A DNA stretch of 64,000 nt. It comes from Butyrivibrio sp. M55 (GTDB lineage Bacteria > Bacillota > Clostridia > Lachnospirales > Lachnospiraceae). The notes below the pieces were generated by a model. It made no database searches, was not told the DNA's origin, and worked only from the letters and a program-made list of their open reading frames with translations. The translations under genes were made by a program, and so were the position numbers. Numbering within the stretch: the stretch's first letter is position 1; the number at the start of each line of letters is the position of its first letter. This document shows, piece by piece, positions 1 to 7,122 of the stretch. The stretch spans positions 1 to 64,000 of the forward strand of contig NZ_FPCD01000011.1 in NCBI RefSeq assembly GCF_900116865.1, written 5' to 3'.

Positions 1-1
1 T

Positions 2-235
2 GGATGGTATGACGGAGGTGTTCCTATCCCATTTCTTGAAGTTTACCGAGATGAAGAATACATCCGTATTCACACTAAGAACATGTCACCTGATGAAGCT
101 CGTAAATTTGCCCTTAGTTATTATGGCTGGGATGACGATCCTGCTCAGGACTCAGAGCCTATTCCCAATGAATCGGGCTATATACTTGATAAACAGTTCA
201 TCAGTGAAATTGAAGCGGAACTACCTTTTAGATAA
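2..235 (+). CDS. C-terminal end of an unrecognised protein (truncated by window edge)
   Basis: The reading frame beginning at base 2 is open to a TAA at 233-235 and gives 77 residues starting GWYDGGVPIPFLEVYRDEEY. Its composition (acidic, with a WYDGG turn, a YYGWDDD motif and a final ELPFR) looks like real coding sequence. A perfect hairpin follows 25 bases after the stop. The start lies outside the window. I do not recognise the family and assign no function. A competing ORF in another frame (9-293) runs through the hairpin and is treated as spurious. Confidence 0.6.
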   Translation, partial: GWYDGGVPIPFLEVYRDEEYIRIHTKNMSPDEARKFALSYYGWDDDPAQDSEPIPNESGYILDKQFISEIEAELPFR

Positions 236-260
236 GATTACAGACACCATTACTACCGCA

Positions 261-291
261 AAAATCGGTGGTCATTGCGACCACCGATTTT
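261..291. terminator. Bidirectional hairpin terminator
   Basis: A perfect 13-bp inverted repeat (AAAATCGGTGGTC / GACCACCGATTTT) with a 5-base loop lies between the truncated gene and the convergent yggS gene. The stem ends in T-rich sequence on both strands, so it can serve both genes. The T tracts are short. Confidence 0.7.
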
Positions 292-331
292 AATAAAAGT
301 AAAAAACTTACACACTTAACTTGACACTCTC

Positions 332-1033
332 TCACACCGTGTGTTTGCTGTAATCGCGCTCTCCGAAGATTCCGGTTCCGACTCTGACAAATGTAGCGCC
401 TTCTTCGATGGCTACTTCGTAGTCGCCGGTCATTCCCATTGAAAGGCAGTCCATTTTGACATTGGGGATATTGAGCTCGTTTACTTTATCTTTTAATTCA
501 CGAAGACCTTTGAAGTACACGCGGTTTGACTCGGGATCCTCCGTGTAGGGGGCGATTGTCATGAAACCGCGGATGTTAAGGTGTGGAAGAGCGCTGATCT
601 CTTTTACAAAATCGATTGCTTCGTCTGGAGATAAGCCAAACTTCGTATCTTCGTGAGCCATGTTTACTTCTATAAGTACATCCATCACAAGGTCGTGCTT
701 TGCTGCCTGTTTTTCAATCTCATCGGCAAGCTTTCTGTTATCTACGGAATGGATCATGCAGGCAACTCCGGGAAGGTACTTTACTTTGTTTGCCTGAAGG
801 TGACCTATCATGTGCCATGAAAGAGGCTCTGTTATCTCTGCTGTCTTATCTCTTATTTCCTGAACTTTATTTTCTCCGAATACCGTGATGCCGCAGGCCA
901 TTGCTTCGCGGATGTCACTTACGGGTTTTGTCTTACTTACTGCGATGAGAGTTACGTCTTCTCTTTTTCTTCCGGCTCTTTCGCAGGCTTTTTTTATGTT
1001 CTCTTCTACAAATTCAAGGTTTTCCTTTATCAT
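332..1033 (-). CDS. yggS: YggS/PLPBP-family pyridoxal phosphate homeostasis protein
   Basis: A single-domain PLP-binding protein of the alanine-racemase-fold YggS family, which buffers cytosolic pyridoxal phosphate and influences amino- and keto-acid pools. About 233 residues, the usual family length. Visible motifs are LIAVSKTKP (the lysine is the expected PLP Schiff-base residue), FGENKVQE, WHMIGHLQANK, IHSVD, MSMGMTGDYEVAIEEGATFVRVGTGIFG. I chose the ATG at 1033 (MIKENLEF) because AAAGGAG sits six bases upstream on the minus strand; an in-frame ATG at 1060 lacks such a site. In many Firmicutes this gene sits beside sepF and division genes; here it stands alone and divergent from the PilZ gene. 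Confidence 0.93.
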   Translation of the reverse strand: MIKENLEFVEENIKKACERAGRKREDVTLIAVSKTKPVSDIREAMACGITVFGENKVQEIRDKTAEITEPLSWHMIGHLQANKVKYLPGVACMIHSVDNRKLADEIEKQAAKHDLVMDVLIEVNMAHEDTKFGLSPDEAIDFVKEISALPHLNIRGFMTIAPYTEDPESNRVYFKGLRELKDKVNELNIPNVKMDCLSMGMTGDYEVAIEEGATFVRVGTGIFGERDYSKHTV

Positions 1034-1178
1034 CTGTCGCTCCTTTAATGTCATTTGCAATTGTATGGGGCTTTTGCCCGATAATAACTCATTTACCGTG
1101 TTTTTCTTTATTTTTTGCCCTTAATAGTATATCATATGATGTGGTGGTGTAACACGATTCAAGTGGGGAAAAAAGAAT

Positions 1179-2063
1179 ATGAAGGTTAGCGAGATCGCAA
1201 ACGGATCAGAGGTAAAGATTTATGCGGCCATTAACGGACACTCAGTTGTGATTATGACTGAGGCTATTTTTGGTGTGAATGTTGGACTTCTGGTAAGACC
1301 GATGGAGTATTTCGGTAAGTACATTCAGTTTTTAGAACCATCCAATGTTCAGATCAGGAACAAGCGTGACGGACGCGTATACAAGTTCATGTCTACAGCA
1401 ATTTCACCCGTAAAGACAAGGTACGGGAATTTTCATTTGATCAGGTGCTCATCTATGCTGGAACCTGAAAACTCAAGAAGAGCAGAGCGCTTCTATATTG
1501 AGAAGCTCGGTCTCATTTCCGTTAACGGAAATAACATGCAGCTTAGAAACTGCCTTGTCCATGATATATCTATGAGAGGAATCTCTCTTGTTGTAGATGA
1601 CGACACAGAGTGTGTACCCGGAGACAAGATTGACGTAATGTTCAGATACGGGGCAACACTACATAATTATGAATTAAGCACTGTAGTAGTAAGAAATTTT
1701 AAACTTGGCAAAAAGAATGCCGTAGGATGCAGTATATCGAATCTTAATATCGATCTCATCGGACTGTTGAGTTCAAAGAAAAATGAGAAACAGACGAAAC
1801 TCGATGAAGCTCCTGCGACAGATCTCAATCCTAAGATAACCGAACAGCAGCAGATTCTGGAAGTTGAAGAGGACGTTGCAAAGGATATCATTCCGGAGAG
1901 ACCCGCGACCATTACCATAAGGTCGGGAAAACAGATGAATCTTAAAGACATGGAAGAGAGTGCGGATTCAGATGATATGGCAATTCTCCGAAAGAATAAA
2001 GAAAAGAAGATGGCCGATGAAAGGCGCGAGATTGAGAGCCTTCTTGATCTTAGGAATATCTAA
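1179..2063 (+). CDS. PilZ-domain cyclic-di-GMP receptor (YcgR-like)
   Basis: A 294-residue cytosolic protein. Residues about 1-95 resemble the flagellar-brake (YcgR N-terminal) module. Residues about 98-205 form a PilZ domain: the RRAER stretch near residue 100 supplies the RxxxR c-di-GMP motif, and HDISMRGISL near residue 128 supplies the D/NxSxxG motif. The last 90 residues are charged and probably disordered. The start ATG follows GGGGAAAAAAGAAT. The gene lies upstream of an EAL phosphodiesterase and a GGDEF cyclase within 6 kb, consistent with a c-di-GMP output protein. Whether the target is flagella, pili or polysaccharide export cannot be told from sequence. Confidence 0.88.
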   Translation: MKVSEIANGSEVKIYAAINGHSVVIMTEAIFGVNVGLLVRPMEYFGKYIQFLEPSNVQIRNKRDGRVYKFMSTAISPVKTRYGNFHLIRCSSMLEPENSRRAERFYIEKLGLISVNGNNMQLRNCLVHDISMRGISLVVDDDTECVPGDKIDVMFRYGATLHNYELSTVVVRNFKLGKKNAVGCSISNLNIDLIGLLSSKKNEKQTKLDEAPATDLNPKITEQQQILEVEEDVAKDIIPERPATITIRSGKQMNLKDMEESADSDDMAILRKNKEKKMADERREIESLLDLRNI

Positions 2064-2082
2064 ATTTATTAAAGGAAAGACG

Positions 2083-2113
2083 GAGCAGTTGTTTAATAAA
2101 ATAACTGCTCTTT
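2083..2113 (+). terminator. Weak terminator after the PilZ gene
   Basis: GAGCAGTT and AACTGCTC form an 8-bp stem with a 12-base loop, followed by a short TTTA. It separates the PilZ gene from the GH5 lipoprotein gene. Confidence 0.5.
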
Positions 2114-2151
2114 ATGCTGTTTACAGCAAAAAAATATAGGGGATAAAAATT

Positions 2152-3558
2152 GTGAAAAAGAGAAGTGTATTGACGCTTATGCTTGTCATTTCTTTGGTCG
2201 TTACCGCATGTGGCGGAAAGAGTGGCAAAAAAGCGGGCCATGGTTCCGAAGAGGGGGATGTGGCTGTTGAGAGTACGGTCGATGTAGGCAACGGGAAGGT
2301 TACTATTGATCTCGGAGGAGCTCAGCTTCGCTGGGATAATCTTGGAGATGCAGAGCTTTCGGCTGAAGAATTTGAGCGCTTTAACGGCGACGTGGTTGTT
2401 ACGGCTTATTACGAGACCAATAATTATACAGAGGATACGACTCATGAGATCGGACTCAGACTTAACTGGGACGATAAGTCACTCGGCGATAACCGCAAAG
2501 TAAAAGAAGGAAAAGACAGTATTTCTTTTGATGTTTCGGATGAACAGAGAAAGAGTATTATTAATGAGGGATTCGTATATCTGTACGGTCATAACGTGCT
2601 CGTTGATAAAGTGGAGATTACCGGCGAAATTATAGAGGAAACCGAGAGCTCGGAGCCGCTCTTTACTGAAGAAAACGGTCTTTTACATGTATCTGACGGA
2701 AAACTTGTAAATGAAGCGGGGAATCCTATTCAGTTAAAGGGCCTTGCAAACTTTTACTTGAGCGTCCAGCCTCAGCTTGCACGAAAGAGCGTGTTTAAGA
2801 GAATGAAAGATGAGTGGGGAGCAAATGTACTGCGACTTCCCGTTAACGTCGATACATCGTTCTGGGGGACACCCGAGAAAGGATATGCATCGGGTTCTGA
2901 TGAAGACAGAGCAAGGATTACGGCCACTCTTGATAAGGCAATCGCGGCGGCGAGAGAAACGGGCATGTATGCGATAGTTGAGTGGGTTGTGCTTGAAGAA
3001 AAGAATCCTTTGGCTGAGATAGAGTATGCGAAGCAGTTTTTTGAATATGTTTCTTCGACATACAAGGACGACAAGCATATTATCTACGAGATCTGCAATG
3101 AACCAAACGGTGAGGCAACATGGGATAATGTTAAGGAGTATTGCTCCGTGATCGTACCTCTTATCAGAAACAACGATCCGGATTCACTTATACTTGTCGG
3201 AACACCTGATTTTTCGGCAGATCTTTATGCGCCCATGAACGATCCGCTTGAATACGACAACATTATGTATGTTTTTCATGAGTATACAGGGCATAACAGT
3301 AAATTTCAGAGCGAGATAGAGCAGATAGATAAAGCGATGGAAGCACATCTTCCCGTATTTATGACAGAGGTTGCCGGAACGGACGCCGAACAGGAAGATT
3401 ATTATGATATGGAGACGATTCAGCAGTGGATGCCGATCGTTGAGAAATACAATATAAGCTATATAGTTTGGAAACTTGAAAAATATTCAGATTTTGACAG
3501 AGACGATGAATATTGGAACTATATGCGTGAAAACATGAAGAATGACAGCCCATATTAA
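2152..3558 (+). CDS. GH5-like lipoprotein with N-terminal carbohydrate-binding-like domain
   Basis: A 468-residue exported protein. The N-terminus (MKKRSVLTLMLVISLVVTAC) is a lipoprotein signal ending in a VTAC lipobox, so the mature protein should be anchored outside the membrane. Residues about 45-160 look like a beta-sandwich, carbohydrate-binding-type domain. Residues about 170-468 match glycoside hydrolase family 5: NVLRLPVN, ICNEPNG (acid/base Glu about residue 320) and FMTEVAG (nucleophile Glu about residue 406). Several usual GH5_2 positions are altered: the DWH motif reads EWV and the N-terminal RG...H region reads KG...F. The substrate is therefore uncertain. The start is GTG preceded by AGGGG. 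Confidence 0.82.
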   Translation: MKKRSVLTLMLVISLVVTACGGKSGKKAGHGSEEGDVAVESTVDVGNGKVTIDLGGAQLRWDNLGDAELSAEEFERFNGDVVVTAYYETNNYTEDTTHEIGLRLNWDDKSLGDNRKVKEGKDSISFDVSDEQRKSIINEGFVYLYGHNVLVDKVEITGEIIEETESSEPLFTEENGLLHVSDGKLVNEAGNPIQLKGLANFYLSVQPQLARKSVFKRMKDEWGANVLRLPVNVDTSFWGTPEKGYASGSDEDRARITATLDKAIAAARETGMYAIVEWVVLEEKNPLAEIEYAKQFFEYVSSTYKDDKHIIYEICNEPNGEATWDNVKEYCSVIVPLIRNNDPDSLILVGTPDFSADLYAPMNDPLEYDNIMYVFHEYTGHNSKFQSEIEQIDKAMEAHLPVFMTEVAGTDAEQEDYYDMETIQQWMPIVEKYNISYIVWKLEKYSDFDRDDEYWNYMRENMKNDSPY

Positions 3559-3563
3559 TTCAA

Positions 3564-3592
3564 TTGACATTTGTGGAAATATTAAATATATA
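3564..3592 (+). promoter_or_regulatory. Candidate sigma-A promoter 1 for the EAL gene
   Basis: TTGACA (3564-3569), 17 bases, then TATATA (3587-3592). It lies directly upstream of a second candidate promoter; predicted from sequence only. Confidence 0.5.
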
Positions 3593-3600
3593 TAAACGAA

Positions 3601-3629
3601 TTTACACGAATATCGGGGAATAGTATAAT
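3601..3629 (+). promoter_or_regulatory. Candidate sigma-A promoter 2 for the EAL gene
   Basis: TTTACA (3601-3606), 17 bases, then a perfect TATAAT (3624-3629), about 38 bases before the TTG start of the phosphodiesterase gene. Confidence 0.68.
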
Positions 3630-3667
3630 AATTTTATACGATTCAGCTTTTCTGAGAGGGTAATATA

Positions 3668-5314
3668 TTGGATAAGATGGGACTTTTAAGTAAGGTTTTT
3701 GAAGCGTTTGCGAACTCTTCGGAGAGCAGATATGTATTTTTGTTTGATGTCGAAAAGAATGTCTGTAGATTTTCCCAGAGTTGCGTCGATAGATTTGGAC
3801 TTCCCGGCGAGTATGTAGATAATGCCGGAGAGGTCTGGGCTTCTATAATTAATCCTGCCGACAGGTTCAGATTTCAGAAATCTTTACAGGATCTGATCAC
3901 CGGTAATACCAAGATTCACGATATGAGTTACAGAGCTCTTGATAAGACGGGAGAGTACGTAGTTTGTTCGTGCAAGGGATTTCTTATTGATGATGATGAA
4001 GGTCATCCAGTGTATTTTGCCGGTACGATCGATAATCACGGAATTGCAACCGAATACGATCCCATAACCAATTTATATACCAGATATAAGCTTCTTAACG
4101 ATCTTAGAGAATATCAGGAGAGAAAAGAGAAGTACATGATCCTTATGGTGGGACTGTGTAACTTCCATGAGATCAACAATATTTACGGCTATGAAGTCGG
4201 AAATAAAGTGCTTAAGAACTTTGCGGAGAAGCTTCTTGATTATCTTAACGGAGCCTTTGTTTTCCATGCGGGAGGAACAAAGTTTGCGATAGTATCGTCT
4301 GTTTTCACCGAGGAAAAAATGGCTGCCATATACAAAGAACTTTCTGAATATGCCAGAAATTCGATTGAGATAGAAGACAGCAAAGTTGCGATAAATATCG
4401 GCGGAAGTCTTTCGGAAGTACGAAACTTTGACGTTGATGTACATACGATATTAACGGGCGTGCTCCTTGGACTTGATGAATCGATTCATGAAAGACACGG
4501 AGAACTCGTTAAATTTGGAAACGACAATTATGTAAATAACCATGACAGGATTGTTGTCATAAATACGCTCAGAAACTGCATAAATGACGGCTGTAAGGGA
4601 TTCTATATGTGCTATCAGCCGATCGTCAATGCTAATACCGAGAAGCTGGTGGGAGCAGAGACGCTTGTAAGATGGAGTATGGAGCCTTTTGGAAGCATTT
4701 CTCCCGGAGATTTTGTTGCGTGGCTTGAAAACGACCCTCTTTTCTATGATCTTAGTTACTGGATCATGAAAACATCGATGAGCGCGATAAAAGAGAAGGT
4801 ATTGCCGCTTATGCCGGATTTCCTTCTTAACATAAATCTCTCATATATGCAGCTTGAAAGACAGAACTTCAGGACAGATCTTCTAAGGATAATCGATGAA
4901 GTCGGATACCCTCCGAAAAATCTGTGTCTTGAGCTTACAGAGAGATGTAAGCTCCTTGACGAATCATTCTTGAGAAATGAGATGATATTCCTTAAGTCAA
5001 AGGGAATCAAGGTGGCACTTGATGATTTCGGAACAGGTTTTTCGGCACTCGAGCTTCTTATAACTTTGCCTATAGATGCGATCAAGATAGACAGATCTTT
5101 TGTCATGGATATCGAGAATATAAAAGAGAAGCAGTATGTAGTTGATGCGATTCTTGCTTGCGCAAGGAATATGAATATAAGCTCGACGATCGAGGGAATA
5201 GAGACCGTGAGCATGAAAGAGATAATGAAGAATTACGGTGCCACATCTTTCCAAGGATATCTGTATTCCAAGCCGGTTGTGATCGATGAATTTGTAAAGC
5301 TGATTCAAAAGTAA
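3668..5314 (+). CDS. PAS, degenerate GGDEF and EAL protein, probable c-di-GMP phosphodiesterase
   Basis: A 548-residue cytosolic protein. Residues about 15-125 form a PAS-like sensor, residues about 130-285 a GGDEF fold whose signature reads AGGTKF (about 200-206) and so should not synthesise c-di-GMP, and residues about 300-548 an EAL domain. The EAL catalytic set looks intact: ETLVR (Glu about 331), INLS, ELTE, DDFGTG (about 452), IKIDRSF, EGIET and QGYLYSKP. It should hydrolyse c-di-GMP to pGpG. I take the TTG at 3668 as start because GAGAGGG lies about seven bases before it; the next ATG (3677) would be too far. It sits between PilZ and GGDEF genes. Confidence 0.88.
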   Translation: MDKMGLLSKVFEAFANSSESRYVFLFDVEKNVCRFSQSCVDRFGLPGEYVDNAGEVWASIINPADRFRFQKSLQDLITGNTKIHDMSYRALDKTGEYVVCSCKGFLIDDDEGHPVYFAGTIDNHGIATEYDPITNLYTRYKLLNDLREYQERKEKYMILMVGLCNFHEINNIYGYEVGNKVLKNFAEKLLDYLNGAFVFHAGGTKFAIVSSVFTEEKMAAIYKELSEYARNSIEIEDSKVAINIGGSLSEVRNFDVDVHTILTGVLLGLDESIHERHGELVKFGNDNYVNNHDRIVVINTLRNCINDGCKGFYMCYQPIVNANTEKLVGAETLVRWSMEPFGSISPGDFVAWLENDPLFYDLSYWIMKTSMSAIKEKVLPLMPDFLLNINLSYMQLERQNFRTDLLRIIDEVGYPPKNLCLELTERCKLLDESFLRNEMIFLKSKGIKVALDDFGTGFSALELLITLPIDAIKIDRSFVMDIENIKEKQYVVDAILACARNMNISSTIEGIETVSMKEIMKNYGATSFQGYLYSKPVVIDEFVKLIQK

Positions 5315-5355
5315 TGTTACTGTTGTAAGTATTTGGACAGAAGTGGGCGAAGCTT

Positions 5356-5628
5356 ATGATGAGAACAGTACCTCTATCAAAGAGTTTATCGTTGGATCAA
5401 TTAAATCATCTCGCTGATACAGGGCATATTTTTATTACACCTTTCGCTTTGAACCGAACTGCGTATATTGTGGTTAACCAGAAACCGTTTATGGTTATAG
5501 TTACGGATATATCGCTTAAGGGGATACAACTTAGCGGAGCATGGTATACGTGGGATGATCTTGAGGCAATGGGAGGAGTGTACGAATCGGAGTTTGATGC
5601 GCTGAAAGCTATAGCGGACAGAGGATAA
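5356..5628 (+). CDS. Small hypothetical protein, 90 residues
   Basis: An unrecognised 90-residue protein (MMRTVPLSKSLSLDQLNHLA...), predicted soluble, without signal peptide or cysteine motif. It starts 41 bases after the phosphodiesterase gene, has only a weak ribosome site (GTGGGCG), and its stop is immediately followed by a perfect hairpin. Two adjacent ATG codons make the exact start uncertain. Position and composition support a real gene, but no function can be proposed. Confidence 0.6.
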   Translation: MMRTVPLSKSLSLDQLNHLADTGHIFITPFALNRTAYIVVNQKPFMVIVTDISLKGIQLSGAWYTWDDLEAMGGVYESEFDALKAIADRG

Positions 5629-5630
5629 TG

Positions 5631-5660
5631 AGCGGAAGTCTTAGAGTGAGACTTCCGCTT
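5631..5660 (+). terminator. Hairpin terminator
   Basis: A perfect 11-bp stem (AGCGGAAGTCT / AGACTTCCGCT) with a 7-base loop, two bases past a stop codon and followed by a short T run. Probably ends the EAL/small-protein transcript. Confidence 0.72.
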
Positions 5661-5712
5661 TCGACAGCTTAAGGACTTCATTTATTAAGATTGTATAAAA
5701 AAGTGTAATTTC

Positions 5713-6927
5713 GTGGGCATTTTTGAGGATTTCGTGATAAAATTACTTCTATGTACGATGATTGGAGGTCTGGTTTTGACATACGTCTATTATTACGTTG
5801 AAGCGCATCTTGCATGCATTTTTCTGATGGCATTTCTGCTGTTCAAAATCAGAAAAGGTGTAAATAAGCAACTTTCACAGATTTATCTCGGTAATCTGAT
5901 ATTGGTACTGATAGCATATTGCTTTGCGGAAATCTTTTGGGCACTGGTGGATGGCGGTTTTTTGGGCTCATCCAAGACTCTGTTATATTTATCTAATGTT
6001 TTCACATATCTTTTAATAAATGTAGCTGCATATATTTGGTATATTTTGTCGGAGATAATGCAGAAGGAGAAGTATATTGAGAGCGATCTTACAAGGGTAT
6101 TTATAAGCGTACCCGTTTGGATATCGGCTCTTTTATGTGTTACTGCGTACAGAACAGGGCTTGTTTATTATCTTGATGACAACGGTAATCTCACCGGAGG
6201 TAAGCTTTATCTGATACTTATAATTGTGCCTTTCGGATATCTTCTTGCGGCATCGATAAAAGCTTTATCACGCGCATTCAGTAAGGACAGATATGCGGAG
6301 AGATATATTTATTTCATGATTGGAATATTCCCGATCACACCTATTTTGCTTGGAATCCTGCAGGCAATGTACTGGAGAGTACCGTTTGTGTGCTACGGCA
6401 GTCTTGCTGCGGTTTTGTATGTATACATAACTTACATGGATAATCTTGTGTCCATAGATCCTTTGACGCAGATCAATAACAAGAATCAGATGTATAAATA
6501 TCTTGTGCAGAAGATGAGAAATCAAAATCCCGGACTTTCTCTTTTTATGCTGATAATCGACATAGACAGATTTAAGTCCATAAACGATACCTATGGTTAC
6601 AGCGAAGGTGACAAGATCCTTGTCAGAGTTGCAAATGCCGTTAAGGATGCATGTCAGGGTCCGAGAAGCAGATTTTTTATATCAAGATACGGCGGAGATG
6701 AGTTCGTGGTTGTTGCTGAGATGGCATACAGAGCAGAAGCAAGCTGGCTTGCCGATCAGATAAAGAATAACGTAAAAAAAATTCCCGAACTTACCGGATG
6801 TGCTTATGACCTCTCGGTAAGTGTAGGAATTGCTCAATACGACTACGAAGCTCCTATATCTATTCAGTCATTTATTGCAAGGGCAGATTCAGATCTGTAC
6901 AAGCAGAGAAAATTGAATAATCTTTAA
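5713..6927 (+). CDS. Membrane-bound GGDEF diguanylate cyclase
   Basis: A 404-residue protein with about seven hydrophobic segments in residues 1-240 (a 7TM-type sensor resembling the N-terminal modules of Lachnospiraceae cyclases) and a GGDEF domain in residues about 245-404. The signature YGGDEF (about residues 326-331) is intact, as are DPLTQINNKNQ and IDIDRFKSINDTYGY, so it should make c-di-GMP from two GTP. The start is uncertain: the GTG at 5713 has no clear ribosome site, and an in-frame ATG at 5758 is no better. Its stop overlaps that of a convergent small gene by a few bases. Confidence 0.87.
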   Translation: MGIFEDFVIKLLLCTMIGGLVLTYVYYYVEAHLACIFLMAFLLFKIRKGVNKQLSQIYLGNLILVLIAYCFAEIFWALVDGGFLGSSKTLLYLSNVFTYLLINVAAYIWYILSEIMQKEKYIESDLTRVFISVPVWISALLCVTAYRTGLVYYLDDNGNLTGGKLYLILIIVPFGYLLAASIKALSRAFSKDRYAERYIYFMIGIFPITPILLGILQAMYWRVPFVCYGSLAAVLYVYITYMDNLVSIDPLTQINNKNQMYKYLVQKMRNQNPGLSLFMLIIDIDRFKSINDTYGYSEGDKILVRVANAVKDACQGPRSRFFISRYGGDEFVVVAEMAYRAEASWLADQIKNNVKKIPELTGCAYDLSVSVGIAQYDYEAPISIQSFIARADSDLYKQRKLNNL

Positions 6928-7016
6928 AAGAGCGAGGAAATAAAGTTGATTGCAAGACCGGCGAGGACAAATCCTGCCAAAATGGCGATTGCATAAATAA
7001 ATTTCATTCTTGCCAT
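6924..7016 (-). CDS. 30-residue single-span membrane protein
   Basis: A short minus-strand gene encoding 30 residues that begin MARMKFIYAIAILAGFVLAG and end NFISSLF. It is one hydrophobic helix with a positively charged N-terminus. Support is unusually good for so short an ORF: AAGGAG lies six bases before the ATG, and a TTGTAT / 17-base / TATAAT promoter lies upstream on the same strand. The stop codon overlaps the end of the convergent GGDEF gene (stop at 6925-6927). It is divergent from the GH120 gene. Function is unknown; it could be a small membrane regulator of a larger protein or a type I toxin-like peptide, but no antisense RNA was identified. Confidence 0.72.
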   Translation of the reverse strand: MARMKFIYAIAILAGFVLAGLAINFISSLF

Positions 7017-7039
7017 GGCATACTCCTTTTAATTAATCA

Positions 7040-7048
7040 TGCTATAAT
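7040..7048 (+). promoter_or_regulatory. Extended -10 promoter for the GH120 gene
   Basis: TGCTATAAT is an extended -10 element on the plus strand, about 75 bases before the GH120 start. No good -35 is seen, as is common with extended -10 promoters. It overlaps the -10 of the divergent small gene, so the two promoters probably compete. Confidence 0.5.
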
Positions 7049-7075
7049 TATATTGTATCTTTTTTGAGGATACAA
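7047..7075 (-). promoter_or_regulatory. Sigma-A-like promoter of the small membrane protein gene
   Basis: On the minus strand TTGTAT (7075-7070), 17 bases, then TATAAT (7052-7047), about 30 bases before the small gene's ATG. Confidence 0.6.
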
Positions 7076-7122
7076 CCGAAATGACATGTACATCTGAATA
7101 TCAATTCAGGATTGGAGGGAGT

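Noticed and set aside
9..293. 94-residue plus-strand ORF at the left edge
   Set aside because: It is out of frame with the 2-235 frame, which has better coding character and stops before the hairpin; the 9-293 frame runs through the perfect terminator hairpin.
1115..1143. Possible promoter for the PilZ gene around the ATCATATGAT palindrome
   Set aside because: No pair of hexamers with 16-18 base spacing on the plus strand matched well enough.
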